In this document: positions 33,194 through 44,395 of the stretch, piece by piece | Layout of the letters: every line of letters starts with the position of its first letter | Numbering within the stretch: position 1 is the first letter of the stretch | Source of the DNA: Congeria kusceri | Taxonomy: Eukaryota; Mollusca; Bivalvia; Myida; Dreissenidae | Length of the DNA: 64,000 nt | Assembly: GCA_027627225.1 (NCBI GenBank) | Contig: JAPFQT010000168.1 | Location: 387,501 to 451,500 of the forward strand | Reading direction: 5' to 3' | Made by a program: the position numbers and the translations under genes | The notes under the pieces: generated by a model | The model's database searches: none | What the model was told of the DNA's origin: nothing | What the model saw: only the letters and a program-made list of their open reading frames with translations

Positions 33194-35638
33194 ATGGCGG
33201 AAGGAGGGTTCAGATGTGTTGGGTCCGATTCTGTACTGTACAGTCCTGATTCTTCAGTAAGTGTAGTAGTAGTAGTGGTAGTAGTGGTGGTAGTGGTGGT
33301 GGTGGTGGAAAGAGCAATAGCGGTAGTATTTGTTGTTGTTGTTGTAGTTTTGGCTGGATTGGAAGCACCAATTTTAGTACAGTAACTGATGGTTTTGGAA
33401 GGGCAATTCGCAGCACATGTACCACGGGAACTCCGTGTATTACTATGCAGGCAAGGAATCACTAAATCGAAACCACGAATAGGTCACTTTCATTTTTTCT
33501 TACCCTTTTATTTTTTATTTGCATGTTACTTGTTCTACAATATGTTTCACTTGTGGTTGATAACAGTTAAAATTCCTGAAAAGTCAATGTATTACAATTT
33601 TATTTCAATTTTGAATAACTATCCTTTTTGCATCAGGTTTTTCGAGTAATAGAATTGTGTACATGTATGCATATGTTGACTTTTGCATTTAATTTTTTTT
33701 TCAAAAACCTGTATTTTCTTTAATAAGAAGCAGCAAACATTACCTGGGAACATTACCTGGGAACGGCCTTTTTTTAATTGCGCCAGTTAAGGGCTACGTG
33801 ATCTCATAATCGTGGTCTTTACAGTCGGTTGAAAATCGTTTTTCAATCAGGTCAAATACAAGCTAATATTAATAGATCGAAAGTATTTCATGTAATTATG
33901 ATTTTATTTATTTTGTAAAAGCAATGGCATAACAAACATCCAACATCATTCACAAGTTTTCTTTTCATTGAAAACATTCAACATTTACATGCTTTTATTT
34001 TATTTTCTCGACATTAGTCTTTCTAAATTGCCAGCCTTTTAATTATTGATATATAAATAACTGTAAATGTACTTTATATGTTATATATGAATCTAAATGA
34101 TAAACGTATGTACATCTAGTACTAAGTATTGAAGAGCGTACGCTATGCTATTGTGCTGATGATATCACATTGCTTAAGAAATAGTTATTTATTGATAACC
34201 GAAATATAATGTATTATGTTCATATTAGTTTCATTTTATAAAAACCAATATTGCAACATTCATTTGAAAAAAAATAAATTGAGTGACTTGAAATACATTT
34301 CAGGTTCAGTGTGAAAAGGCATCTGAAGAGACATGTAGAATCTTGACGTTGATGGGTTATGGTCCGGTGATCAGAAAGAAACGAACTGACTCATACAGGG
34401 AATTAGGTAGACTGGACTCTGCACGGTATCGTGGTGGGGCAACAACTATTTTCACCGGGAGTAAGGCAGAGGGTCTGACGTGCTGTTTGGAAAGTGATAC
34501 AGACTATATGCGTGTAATAGAAGGTGTCATCTGCCTGCAAGATGACATTGCCAGTAGCAATCTTCCATTTGAAACCACAGTGTTTGTGTTAAATTCGCGG
34601 GTAAGTTATCCAGGACACTGTAGACTTATGCTCAAGAGCCAAAGTGGACGTATTTCGAAACTCCTGCATCGTGCCCTCTGCGATGATGGAAGTGGAGGCG
34701 CTCTCCTAAGCAGTGATTTATTTGTTAGTGAATTTTCAAATGTATTAATATTTACAGCAAATGATGTGCGTCTTGAACGAGCTGGACCGTCAATACCGTC
34801 TTTACTTGACAGCGTTTCTCATATAGACAACGTGTTTGCACTACGCTGTCACTGCCCCAGCATCCTGCAGAGATGGGCTGACAGACCTCGTCATTGGCCA
34901 CCACCGGATATCGTTCAGAAAGTCTTACACATGGGTGCATTTGTGTCTCCTGTTGGTTTTAAAGGCAGTGAATATAAGCACGTGGAGTGGAGAATTTGTT
35001 TCAATACAGGGGAAACCGAACTAATAAAAAATCTTAATGATACTCAGACCAAACTATACATTATTTTGAAAATGATAGTTAAAGATATCCTGATTCCTCG
35101 ACATAAAGAGGTAACATCATTTACGCTGAAAAACATAGTATTATGGCTAGCGGAGAACAACCCTCAAACTTTGTTTCATGAGAAAAGTTTGCTTCACTGG
35201 CTACACGAAGGGCTGAAAGAACTAAGAACTGCTATATATACGAGACAGCTGTCATACTATATGATACCGGAGAGAAATCTGATGGCAGCCTGTGGACTGC
35301 AGGATGAGCTGCAGCGTACCTGGTTAGCAACTATCACGGACATAATGTATGAAGGTCCGAGGATAATACGCAGATTGCAGAAGATACGACAGGCCATTAT
35401 CGCGTACCCGGAGCCACTACTGTGGTACAGCAGGATGAGAACAGAGTTTGAGATGCTGATGCTAGAGTTCTTAAAGAGACGCGCCCAATGCCAGAATGAG
35501 AACGTGGAGACGGATTTTATTTTGCAGGAAATACAGAGACGTGTAAATGATGTAGCAATGGAGTTCAATCAGCGACTGCACGTGGAAGGGAATGGCGTTA
35601 ATGATTTGAACCAGATATTCAAACGAGTGTTGCAGTAA
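33194..35638 (+). CDS. Mab-21-domain cGAS-like nucleotidyltransferase
   Basis: Two exons: 33194-33256 (MAEGGFRCVGSDSVLYSPDSS begins here; donor GTAAGT) and 34304-35638 (acceptor TTTCAG), joined in phase 0 for about 465 codons. The start ATG is shared with the duplicate copy. The nucleotidyltransferase part has the Gly-Ser turn and metal-binding acids: GSKAEGL, then ESDTDYM. The helical part has RWADRPRHWPPPDIV, VSPVGFKGSEYKHVEWRICF and MIPERNL, typical of bivalve Mab-21 proteins. Some relatives (cGAS-like receptors) make cyclic dinucleotides in cytosolic innate immunity; many others have no known activity. The third catalytic acid is not obvious, so catalysis is unproven. An AG acceptor just before the ATG (33186) suggests an upstream 5'UTR exon. 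Confidence 0.85.
33257..34303 (+). other. Intron of the intact Mab-21 gene
   Basis: Begins with a GTA/GTG microsatellite (about 33257-33350, including (GGT)n) right after the donor site. The rest is AT-rich and partly aligns with the pseudogene's intron. Confidence 0.7.
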
Positions 35639-35904
35639 TGATAAATTATGTAAATATAGTACGCAGAAACAATCCAATGGAAACACAATACACTGTACTT
35701 GTTTTTACATCTTGTATACTATACATGTATTTATTGATAGAAGCATTTTGGTACATATTGCCGATTTTCGCGTTTTAGGGTTGTTTCATTATTCAACAAC
35801 AAGAAAAAGTAGCTCTACAAATGCATTATTTGAAGAATTTAATATTATAAGTATATATGTAACCTAATCAATTAAAACGCATTGAATCACATAATTAAAC
35901 TTAA

Positions 35905-37010
35905 CCAATTTTGCAAAACAATTTGTTTTGTGAAATAAACACGAGGCCTAAAAGGATCAGAAACTCTTCTGGCCCCAGTGCTACTTGTTAGACGAGTAGC
36001 ATCAATTAAACAAATTTAAACAGGACGATCTGAAAGAGCTTCATACAAAATATAAAGGGCTTATGTCTTTTCTAGTAGTTTTTGACAATAATGTTTTTTA
36101 AGTTTTTTCCACATTGAAGGTCTATTAAAAAAAAATTCAGGCCCGGCGCGGACCAATTTTAGCTAAGATACAATATTTTCTACAATTTTGCTATATGCAT
36201 ATAAGGCAATGATTCAAAAAATTTCGGGGTGTTCCTATGAAAGTCTGTGTACAAAATATGGAGCCCCGGGCCGTGGCTATCTTTAAGCTGCAACTTCCGT
36301 ATATTGGTAAGAGGGCTATAAGGTGATGCTTCATACCAAGCTGTATTCCTTTCGTTTAAGACAATAAGGAATTCGAAGTTTTTTCCTACATAAGTCAATA
36401 CAAGAATTAAGTCCCGGGATTGGGTCATTTTTAGCCCAAGGGCATCATATTAAGAACTATGGTAACAGACCTCAAGGCAACGCTACACACCTAATAATAA
36501 GAACATAGACTTTGATATTTCAGACGAGCATATTTTTAAAGTTTAAAACACATGTCAATATAATAAGCCACAGGGCGTCGTCTAGTTTTTGGCATTTTAA
36601 TATTTTGGCAAAGGACTACATGTATAAGATAATGCTACATACTAAATATAAAAGGTCCCGGGCTTGTAGTTTTAAACAAGTCCATAAAACACGCGGTAGT
36701 ACCGGCTTCTTGTCAGCGTATGTGCCCATGTTCACCGCAATCGATATAATAAAGACAATGGGTATATAAACCTTGGTTGGTGAATGTAGTTGTTTAATTA
36801 TGTAAATACTTCATGTTACCGGTACATATGGATTTCAGAGGTCATAAAGAGTTGGCACAGGAAATTTGATGATCAAGAACGAAATATTTTTCAAATATGC
36901 GCGAGTTAAAAGTCGAAATGCGTGTCAAATCAATGACTACTTTTGAGTTCAAATACTTTTTGTTAAGAGTTGAGTTCTCAAAAACTATATCTGTTTACTT
37001 TTGTATTCAA
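35905..37010. repeat. Degenerate dispersed repeat inserted in right copy
   Basis: This stretch is absent from the left duplication copy. It has loosely repeated modules (GGCCCGGCGCGGACC near 36141, GAGCCCCGGGCC near 36260, AAGTCCCGGGATTGGG near 36410) spaced about 120-150 bases apart. No gene is seen. Confidence 0.6.
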
Positions 37011-37189
37011 GGTTTCATTAGCAATCACACTAAATTCAGCATGTTGTATATATTAGTATTGCATGAATTTGCATCTGACGATCATGTTCAGATTAATGTG
37101 ATTGCACTTTCATTACACTGTATGTACATATGATAAATAAAGACTTGATATACACATGTTTCTTACCTTTTATAGTTATTGATACATTT

Positions 37190-37620
37190 GACCGCGAAAA
37201 TTCTAATTTGAAACAAATGCTTCCTCATCTTGTCTACAGAATGGGTTCATAACTGTGGTCAAGCATTTTGGGTACCAAGTCAATACTTCCAATAGATATT
37301 GTTAAATTTGACCTTAAGCAAAATTTCGAAGTTGAAACAAAGGGCAATTACACAAACAAAATCATTAATAAAGTGACCTGCTCTTATGTACATAATAAGT
37401 TCATCACTGTGATCAAGTACTTTGAGGTTCAAGTCAATTCCTCATGTCGGTATTGAAAAATTGGCCTAAAGCGAAAATTGTAATTTGAAAAAAAGCGTAA
37501 TGACTCCAACAAATTCCTTTAAAAAAGGTACCTCCTATTGTCTGCAAAATGGGGTCAGCACCATAAACAAGTATCTTGAGTTTCAATTTAATGTATTTGA
37601 AAGTTATTGAGACATTTATA
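37190..37620. repeat. Degenerate ~160-bp tandem repeat
   Basis: About three diverged units, recognised by GTCTACAGAATGGG / GTCTGCAAAATGGGG and by CAAGTATCTTGAG-type blocks. Confidence 0.5.
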
Positions 37621-38271
37621 TATTTACCAAAAGAATTGAAAAACATATTCTAAGATGTAAGTCCAACCATGGACAAATAAATCTGGAAATATAAATCACA
37701 GGGCTACCTTTTTGTAATGGATTAGCCGTTTGATAGTAAACAAGTATAGAAAGTATTGAAAGTTTCAAATGGAAACCTTTGTTGTTTTTGAGAAATGGAC
37801 TCGGAAAAAAAACAACCAAAAATCTTAACTAACGACAATCGCTCGAAAAAATATTCTTCAGAAAAATGAGCAAAGCATGAGGATTGACAAACATTTTTTT
37901 ATTACGAGAAATGAATTTTGGTGCGGTCTGCCTATTTTGAGAATGTGGCAAACTGTCAACGCTCAATCTCACTTTAATCTAATATAACATCGCTCAATTT
38001 TTAAACTCGTCCTCCGCCTATAGTAAGTATTCGTGTTTCAAAAATGTTTACCGTGAATATTTTCACTTTAATACGAATGAACGCTTTCCTAAGGTGCTTG
38101 GTGTATGTGGCCCTTGGTAAGTCGCAGAAATTGCTCAGTAAATTGCATGTGCTTAAAGAGGCGTATTCACAGATTTAAAAAAATGCCATTAAAGGTATCA
38201 TTTGGAAAAACTAAGCATCTAAACTTAAGAACACAAGTATTATAACCAGACAAGCCTTTAAAAACATTGTG
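37621..38271. other. Non-coding stretch
   Basis: AT-rich; no gene or repeat recognised. Confidence 0.5.
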
Positions 38272-38345
38272 CCGCCACTGGGGATCGAACCTACGACTTC
38301 CGGATCAAAAGTCTGAAGCGTGTAACCACTCGGCCAATCTTGTTT
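38272..38345 (-). mobile_element. tRNA-derived SINE head
   Basis: On the minus strand there is an A box (GGCCGAGTGGTTACACGC) and a B box (GTAGGTTCGATCCCC). The outer arms do not pair as an acceptor stem, so it is a SINE head or tRNA pseudogene rather than a working tRNA. Confidence 0.6.
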
Positions 38346-38499
38346 ATAGTGTATAGACATGTCCGTGTAGGTTTAAAGTGATTCACGTGTTTTCACAATT
38401 TTGAAGAAAACATCAGAAGCACTCCAAAATATTCGTTCGTTACAAACGCTTAATACATTTGTGCATTTCAACTGAAGATTACTCCTCAATGAAACGTTA

Positions 38500-39200
38500 T
38501 TATGCCCCCAAAGGTAGGCATATTAAATCCAACCGTCCTCTGTATGTCCGTCCGTTAGTCCGTCCGGTGAAGATTAACATGTTTTTTCTATAAAGTCCAA
38601 TATCTTGAATGCTATCTAAGGCTTTTACTTGAAACTTAAGATATTTCTTTACTATCAACGTCTCATCCAGAGAAAGCAACCCTCATAACTGTGTTTGTTG
38701 TTGACAGATTAATGTCCCTTTTAACTTAAATGTTTTGGTGATAGTTGTTCATAAAGTCCAAGAGTCTGAATACTATCAAAGGTATTTACTGGAAACTTTA
38801 AATACATTTTACTATCGATGTCTCCACCATGGAAAGGAACCCTTATAACTCTCATTTGTGTTTTGGCAGGTTTATGCCCTTATTTTACTTAATAATTTTG
38901 GTTACTTTCCATAAATTCTAATACCTTGAATAGTATCAAAGGTATTAAATTGAAGCTTAAAAATAGTTCTTTACTATCAACGTCGCCACCAGGGATAGCA
39001 ACCCCTTAACTCTATGATGTGCTTTGATAGATTTATGCCATTATTGAACTTAAATCATTTTGGTAAGTTTTTCATAAAGTCCACTAGCTTCAATATTATC
39101 AAAAGTATTTAATGAAAACCTAGAAACTTACTATCAACTTCTCCACCAGCGAATGTATTGCCCCATTATTCTGTGTTCGTTTTTGACAAAGGAGCATTTG
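38500..39200. repeat. 159-bp tandem repeat with TATGCCCCC header
   Basis: A header (TTATGCCCCCAAAGGTAGGC, then CCGTCC-rich sequence to 38562) leads four diverged units beginning TAAAGTCCAATATCTTGAAT-like at about 38592, 38751, 38910 and 39070. The spacing is a regular 159-160 bases. Such header-plus-array repeats are common in bivalves. Confidence 0.75.
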
Positions 39201-39880
39201 GGAGCATAAGTGACATTATAGTGACACCACTTGTTTTCAATATATGTATACGTCAATAGTGCTATAGTGCTCCTGTATGTACAGCCTTCTTTTATGTTTG
39301 GAATCTGTGACAAAAACTTTGGAAATTATCAATTCATCAATCTGTGAACAGGTACCGTTAAATGTGCGCTAGTAAAATCACAAACTGATGGCGATCGCGT
39401 CTTTTCTCGCTCATTCTAAGATAAAGTGATCTCTTGTCTCGTATAGATTCAGAAATTCAGTAAAATGCATAACGATAAGCACATTTGTTCTTCATAATTT
39501 ATTTCAAACAAAATCTAGTATAATAAAACAAATAAAAACATCGGCTTAGCAAATGATGTTATGTACAATAATATTAATAAATAAAAACACGACGACGCTC
39601 ATTTTCATAACATTCTCCTTTACAATTGATAAATGCGTATGAAAGTTCATTGCAATATAACAACTGATGTAATGTGCTCAATACATCGGTAGCACGTTTA
39701 AACACAACATGCACGTTTAAACATAACATACACCTTATTTAAAATATAACATGTAACTTGAGTAAGTCATTCGCAACATAAATTTAAACAGAATAAGATG
39801 TCAAGACTACTACAAAATACGGCTATTAAAAATGTTATTTCCTTCAACAGCGAAAGACCATAAACTTATTCATAGTATCC
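39201..39880. other. Non-coding stretch
   Basis: AT-rich with no gene recognised; includes small GTTTAAACA..AACATGCACG repeats near 39690-39730. Confidence 0.5.
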
Positions 39881-39889
39881 ATGCAGCTT

Positions 39890-40715
39890 TGTTCCTAATA
39901 TTCCTATAGATTTATTTCTAATAATAGTTATGAAGATTTATTCATAATATTCATGTAGATTTATTTATATAAATATTCTTGTAGTTTTTATTCCTAATAT
40001 TCATGCAGTTTTATTCCTAATATTTATGTAGATTTATTCCTTATATTATGTAGTTTTATTCCTTATATTTCTAACAATATTTATGTAGATTTATTCCTTA
40101 TATTATGTAGTTTTATTCCTTATATTTCTAACAATATTTATGTAGATTTATTCCTTATATTATATAGTTTTATTCCTTATATTTCTAACAATATTTATGT
40201 AGATTTATTCCTTATATTATGTAGTTTTATTCCTTATATTTCTAACAATATTTATGTAGATTTATTCCTTATATTATGTAGTTTTATTCCTTATATTTCT
40301 AACAATATTTATGTAGATTTATTCCAAATATTTATGTAGTTTAATTCCTAATATTCATGCAGTTTTATTCCTAATATTTATGTAGCGTTTATTACTATTA
40401 ATATTCATGTAGATTTATTCCTAATATTCATGTTGTTTTATTCCTAATAGTCCTGTAGCGTTTATTACTATTAATATTCATGTAGATTTATTCCTAATAT
40501 TCATCGAGTTTTATTCCTAATATCCATGTAGATTTATTCCAATGAATATTCATGTAGATTTATTCCTATTAATATTTATGTATATTTATTTCTAAAAATA
40601 TTCATGTATATTTATTTCTAATAATATTCATGTAGATTTATTCCTATTAATATTTATGTAGATTTATTTCTAATAATATTCATGTAGATTTATTCCAAAT
40701 ACTATTCATGTAGGT
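39890..40715. repeat. AT-rich minisatellite with 57-bp higher-order units
   Basis: The basic motif is TTATGTAGATTTATTCCTAATA and variants (about 20-30 bp). From 40021 to 40305 five units of exactly 57 bp repeat almost without change (starts 40021, 40078, 40135, 40192, 40249). This shows local homogenisation inside an older, more varied array. Confidence 0.85.
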
Positions 40716-42225
40716 TTAAGTCCCTAACATGTACAGTCTACTATGCCGTAAGCTCCTACAAACAATAACATAATAATTCGCCACCTTACACGGATTACAC
40801 GGGCCTATCGAACATGTGTTAAAGAAGCAGACAGACCATCGTAATACTAAGGTGGCCATATCAATGATTAGAATGGTCTACTCAAGCGTACACATAGCAT
40901 AAATTAGAGTGTTCTACTCAAGCGTACACATGGCATAAATTAGGGTGCAAACAATGGTTACAATGATGAGAAACATTTGTTTAGTTTACCTTATGTTCAA
41001 TGGCACAAATCGACTTCCACATTCATCTGTTGTTTAAAAATCACTTAGCAATTTAACAATCACATTATTTTTATTGATTTTATTTTTTTATTATTTAATT
41101 TAATTAATCAGTGTTAGAGAACTGTGGAAAATCCCGCTGCAAAGTTGCTGTGACATCATAAAATAAATGTAATATCGCAATTTAATTTTAGCCATGAAAA
41201 AAACTAAGTCTACCACACAATAACACTTTCATCTACATGTTAACAATGAAATACATGTAATACTGCAAACTGGCAGTTTCATTTCAAGTTGGGAATCATT
41301 TCAAAATGGGAATCTTATTACCAATACATATGAAACTACACATATGCATGAAGATCTTTAGAAAAAATTCATTAAATTCATTGAAGCATAACAAAAATTA
41401 TAAAGTTACTTAAGTCTTAAAATTGTTTCATTTATAATACACTTTTGCAAAACAATATTTTATAGAAAAGTGAAATGTATGTTTCCAATTTAACCAAATT
41501 TCCAGCAAGGCTTCATCTTGAATGTTCACTTAAAATATAACTTTACTTAAGATTTTCGGAATTTTGTTTACCAATATTGTACATATAACAATATTTAGAG
41601 TTTTCACATTCTTATGACATGGAATGTAGCTGAAAATAATGTCATAAATCAGCATCTGAATATAATCCTTTATTGGAAATGGAATGATTTTTGTTATTGA
41701 AAATGTTTTATACACACACAGACTTCTATTTGTTATCATAAATACCATTTCACAAACAGGATGATTCTTAAAACAGAGGAAGCTTTTGTAAGTGATATTT
41801 ATAGTCACATATTGTAACACTCGATTTTACAATAAAAAAATTAGACAATAAAAGGGGTTTGATTACTTGAATATATCAAACTTGTATCACAATTTCAATA
41901 GGAAAGTTATTGTGCAGAGTCAAATACAACATACAAGAAAAGATGAAATATCACAAGAATGATGGGAACCAAAATGAGACATGTTGAAATTCTCAGAAGA
42001 TGGGAACCAGCAACAATATTGATCATGAATGAGACACTCTTACCTTTCATTGATCTTCTATTGACCTTTCATTGACAAATCAAACACGACCTGAGACACA
42101 TGTCCGCAAATCACTACAAACTAAATGCATAATGAATATATTTAACACTTATGTCTAACCAAGTATTACATCATGTGTTTTAACATCTTCCACAACATAA
42201 ACAGTGTACCGTCATCTAATATATA
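40716..42225. other. Non-coding stretch
   Basis: AT-rich. A 96-codon minus-strand open frame (41530-41820) has no recognisable family. A short local duplication (CTACTCAAGCGTACACATRG) occurs near 40880 and 40915. Confidence 0.5.
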
Positions 42226-42450
42226 TGTGGCGCGTCTTGGGAAAACCGGACTTGATGCATGCAGTCCGCACAGGCTAATCCAGGATGGCACTTTCCGCCT
42301 ACATTGATTTATGTTTAGAAGAGACTTTCTTGAAACAGAAAATACCATAAAAGCGGAAAGTGCCGTCCTGGATTAGCCTGTGCGGACCGGGACAACACTT
42401 TATGCACATGCATTAAGACCGGTTTTTTCACGACGCACCACATGTATAAC
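42226..42450. mobile_element. Foldback MITE, copy 1
   Basis: Ends TGTGGCGCGTCTTGGGAAAA and, read in reverse, TGGTGCGTCGTGAAAAAACC. Inside are inverted TAGCCTGTGCGGAC / GTCCGCACAGGCTA segments on both arms. The whole element can fold into a long imperfect hairpin. It is the same family as the copies at 47217, 51103 and 58678. Confidence 0.85.
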
Positions 42451-42612
42451 ACACCACATCTCATGTATAACATTAAGTATGACACAGTATAACATCAGGA
42501 ATAACATTACACTATTACATTTTTTATCTCTGTATCATTGCATGCATCACATCATGTATAATATAACACTGTATTACATTTTTTATCTGTTTATCATTGC
42601 ATGCATCACATC

Positions 42613-43066
42613 ATGTATAACATGTTATTACAAGTCATTACATCAGATTTAATCCCGTATAGCGTCATGTATAACATGTTACTACATGTCATTACGTCAG
42701 ATTTAATCCAGTATAACATCATGTATATCATGTTACGACATGTCATTACATCAGATTTAATCCCGTATAACGTCACGTATATCATGTTACTACATGTCAT
42801 TACATCAGATTTAATCCCGTATAACGTCACGTATAACATGTTACTACATGTCATTACATCATATTTAATCCGGTATCACGTCATGTATAACATGTTACTA
42901 CATGTCATTACATTAGATTTAATCCCGTATAACGTCATGTATAACATGTTACTTCATGTCATTACATCAGATTTTAATCCAGTAAAGCGTCATGTATAAC
43001 ATGTTACTACATGTCATTACATCAGATTTAATCCCGTATAACGTCATGTATATCATGTTACTACAT
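42613..43066. repeat. 54-bp minisatellite, eight units
   Basis: Units start at 42613, 42667, 42721, 42775, 42829, 42883, 42937 and 42992, with a partial at 43046. The motif is ATGTATAACATGTTACTACA, then TGTCATTACATCAGATTTAA, then TCCCGTATAACGTC. The 54-bp period keeps open frames on both strands (18-residue repeat); nothing else suggests coding. It lies between two MITEs. Confidence 0.9.
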
Positions 43067-43074
43067 TACATTAA

Positions 43075-43423
43075 AGCCGCAGTCCATATAATATAATTCA
43101 ATACATATTAAATGGGCATTAGTTCTAATGAACGTTAGTGGTATTTATTCCACTGAAAACTGTTTCTTTTTTAAGAAAGGCATTTGATACTGTCTATGTT
43201 TGAAAATGCTTGGTACGAACGGAACAGACAATAATGTACATGCTGGTTTACTCTAGAGGCATCACCAGCTATCGCTTACAGAAACTTTACGACAAAAAGT
43301 TACTTAAAGGTTATTATTTCATCGATTTCAATGCGTTTTTTTTATATTTTGATCGGTAAGATGTCCATTAGAAGCGATTTCTGAAAAGTTGTATTTTTAT
43401 TAACATATTTCTGGACTGTGGCT
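43075..43423. mobile_element. TTAA-flanked MITE, copy 1
   Basis: Inverted ends AGCCGCAGTCCA and TGGACTGTGGCT, flanked on both sides by TTAA (43071-43074 and 43424-43427), which suggests a piggyBac-like target choice. A diverged, shorter copy is at 51580-51877. Confidence 0.75.
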
Positions 43424-43960
43424 TTAAACTCAGTATATCAGTATCTTTTGGCAAATATTTTCAATGTAAAATATATCTCAAAATACTGGAATGATTTATG
43501 ATTGCATCAAGAATTTTATTAACTCACATATTTGTAAGTAATATACTTAAAAGGATACTATAAGAAAGTGATGGTAAAACATTAATAGATCAATACTCAT
43601 TTTCATATACATGTACATGTGGCTTTTTGTGCAGTAGGGAACTTCATTCAAGAATATCAACACATTTTATGAGCGGCAATAAATTCACGGCATATAGAAG
43701 ATTATTACAGGCAACAACAACAAACATCAACATACACAAAATCATTCATTCAACATGAGCTTTGTTGTTAGACTAGTAAGCAGAACTCGACTGTGACAGT
43801 ATTTGAATGAAATGAGTACATAAATATGTTTCTTTTTTTTGCAAAAACTGTAAATGCTTATATTAAAAACACTTATATGATTATTATATAATAGCATTTT
43901 AATTTAAACCGTTTTTAAGCTCGACTGTGTGGAAAGCCATAGGCTAATGGAAACATTTTG
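43424..43960. other. Non-coding stretch
   Basis: AT-rich; no gene recognised. Confidence 0.5.
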
Positions 43961-44140
43961 GAGTCCGTTGCCTGGGAAGAACCAGTACTTGGTGTCTTGT
44001 GAGAAAGATTTTGAGTCCGTTGCCTGGGAAGAACCAGTACTTGGTGTCTTGTGAGAAAGATTTTGAGTCCGTTGCCTGGGAATAACTAGTACTTGGTGTC
44101 TTGTGAGAAAGATCCCTTCAAACGCTCCCGGAGTAGGGAT
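43961..44140 (-). repeat. 52-bp triplication in a SINE-like repeat
   Basis: Three head-to-tail 52-bp units beginning GAGTCCGTTGCCTGGGAAGA start at 43961, 44013 and 44065. Read on the minus strand, they follow a GAGTTTGATCCCTACTCCGG B-box-like block (about 44128-44147), as in a common molluscan SINE. Confidence 0.65.
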
Positions 44141-44148
44141 CAAACTCA

Positions 44149-44395
44149 GGGCTGTATCCACAAAGCTCCTTGGGGAAAACTTCAGTAAATTTCTTAAAAA
44201 TATACAATTCCTTAAGTCTGTGGACGTTTCTTTTAAATTTTCTTTTCTGTTAAACTGTTTTATTCTGGTTAAAATGCTTCTAATGGTACCATATTTAAAA
44301 AATAAATAATGACTTTTACATACAAAATGGTATTTGAAATTTTCGACTTAAGTATAACTTAAGAATTTCCTTAGGAGCTTTGTGAATATAGGCCC
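44149..44395. mobile_element. MITE with GGGCCTAT-type ends
   Basis: Left end GGGCTGTATCCACAAAGCTC; right end read in reverse GGGCCTATATTCACAAAGCT. The imperfect inverted repeat extends about 30 bases. A fragment of the same end (AGGAGCTTTGTGCCTTA) lies at about 52592. Confidence 0.7.

Larger units (their letters stand above)
32880..37160 (+). repeat. Segmental duplication, right copy
   Basis: Homologous to 1-4060. It includes the intact Mab-21 gene and lacks the Penelope-like insertion. It has instead about 1.1 kb of degenerate dispersed repeat at 35905-37010. Confidence 0.8.

Noticed and set aside
33194..33385. 63-codon frame running through poly-valine
   Set aside because: It reads through the donor at 33257 into a GTA/GTG microsatellite. 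The paralogue and phase support splicing to 34304 instead.
38272..38345. Possible leucine- or lysine-type tRNA gene on the minus strand
   Set aside because: The outer ends cannot form a 7-bp acceptor stem; treated as a SINE head.
42601..42999. 132-codon plus-strand and 82-codon minus-strand frames in the 54-bp array
   Set aside because: Both strands are open for the same periodicity reason; there is no start context, splice sites or known family.
43904..44161. 85-codon minus-strand frame with a repeated motif
   Set aside because: It results from the 52-bp triplication in a SINE-like repeat; no coding evidence.
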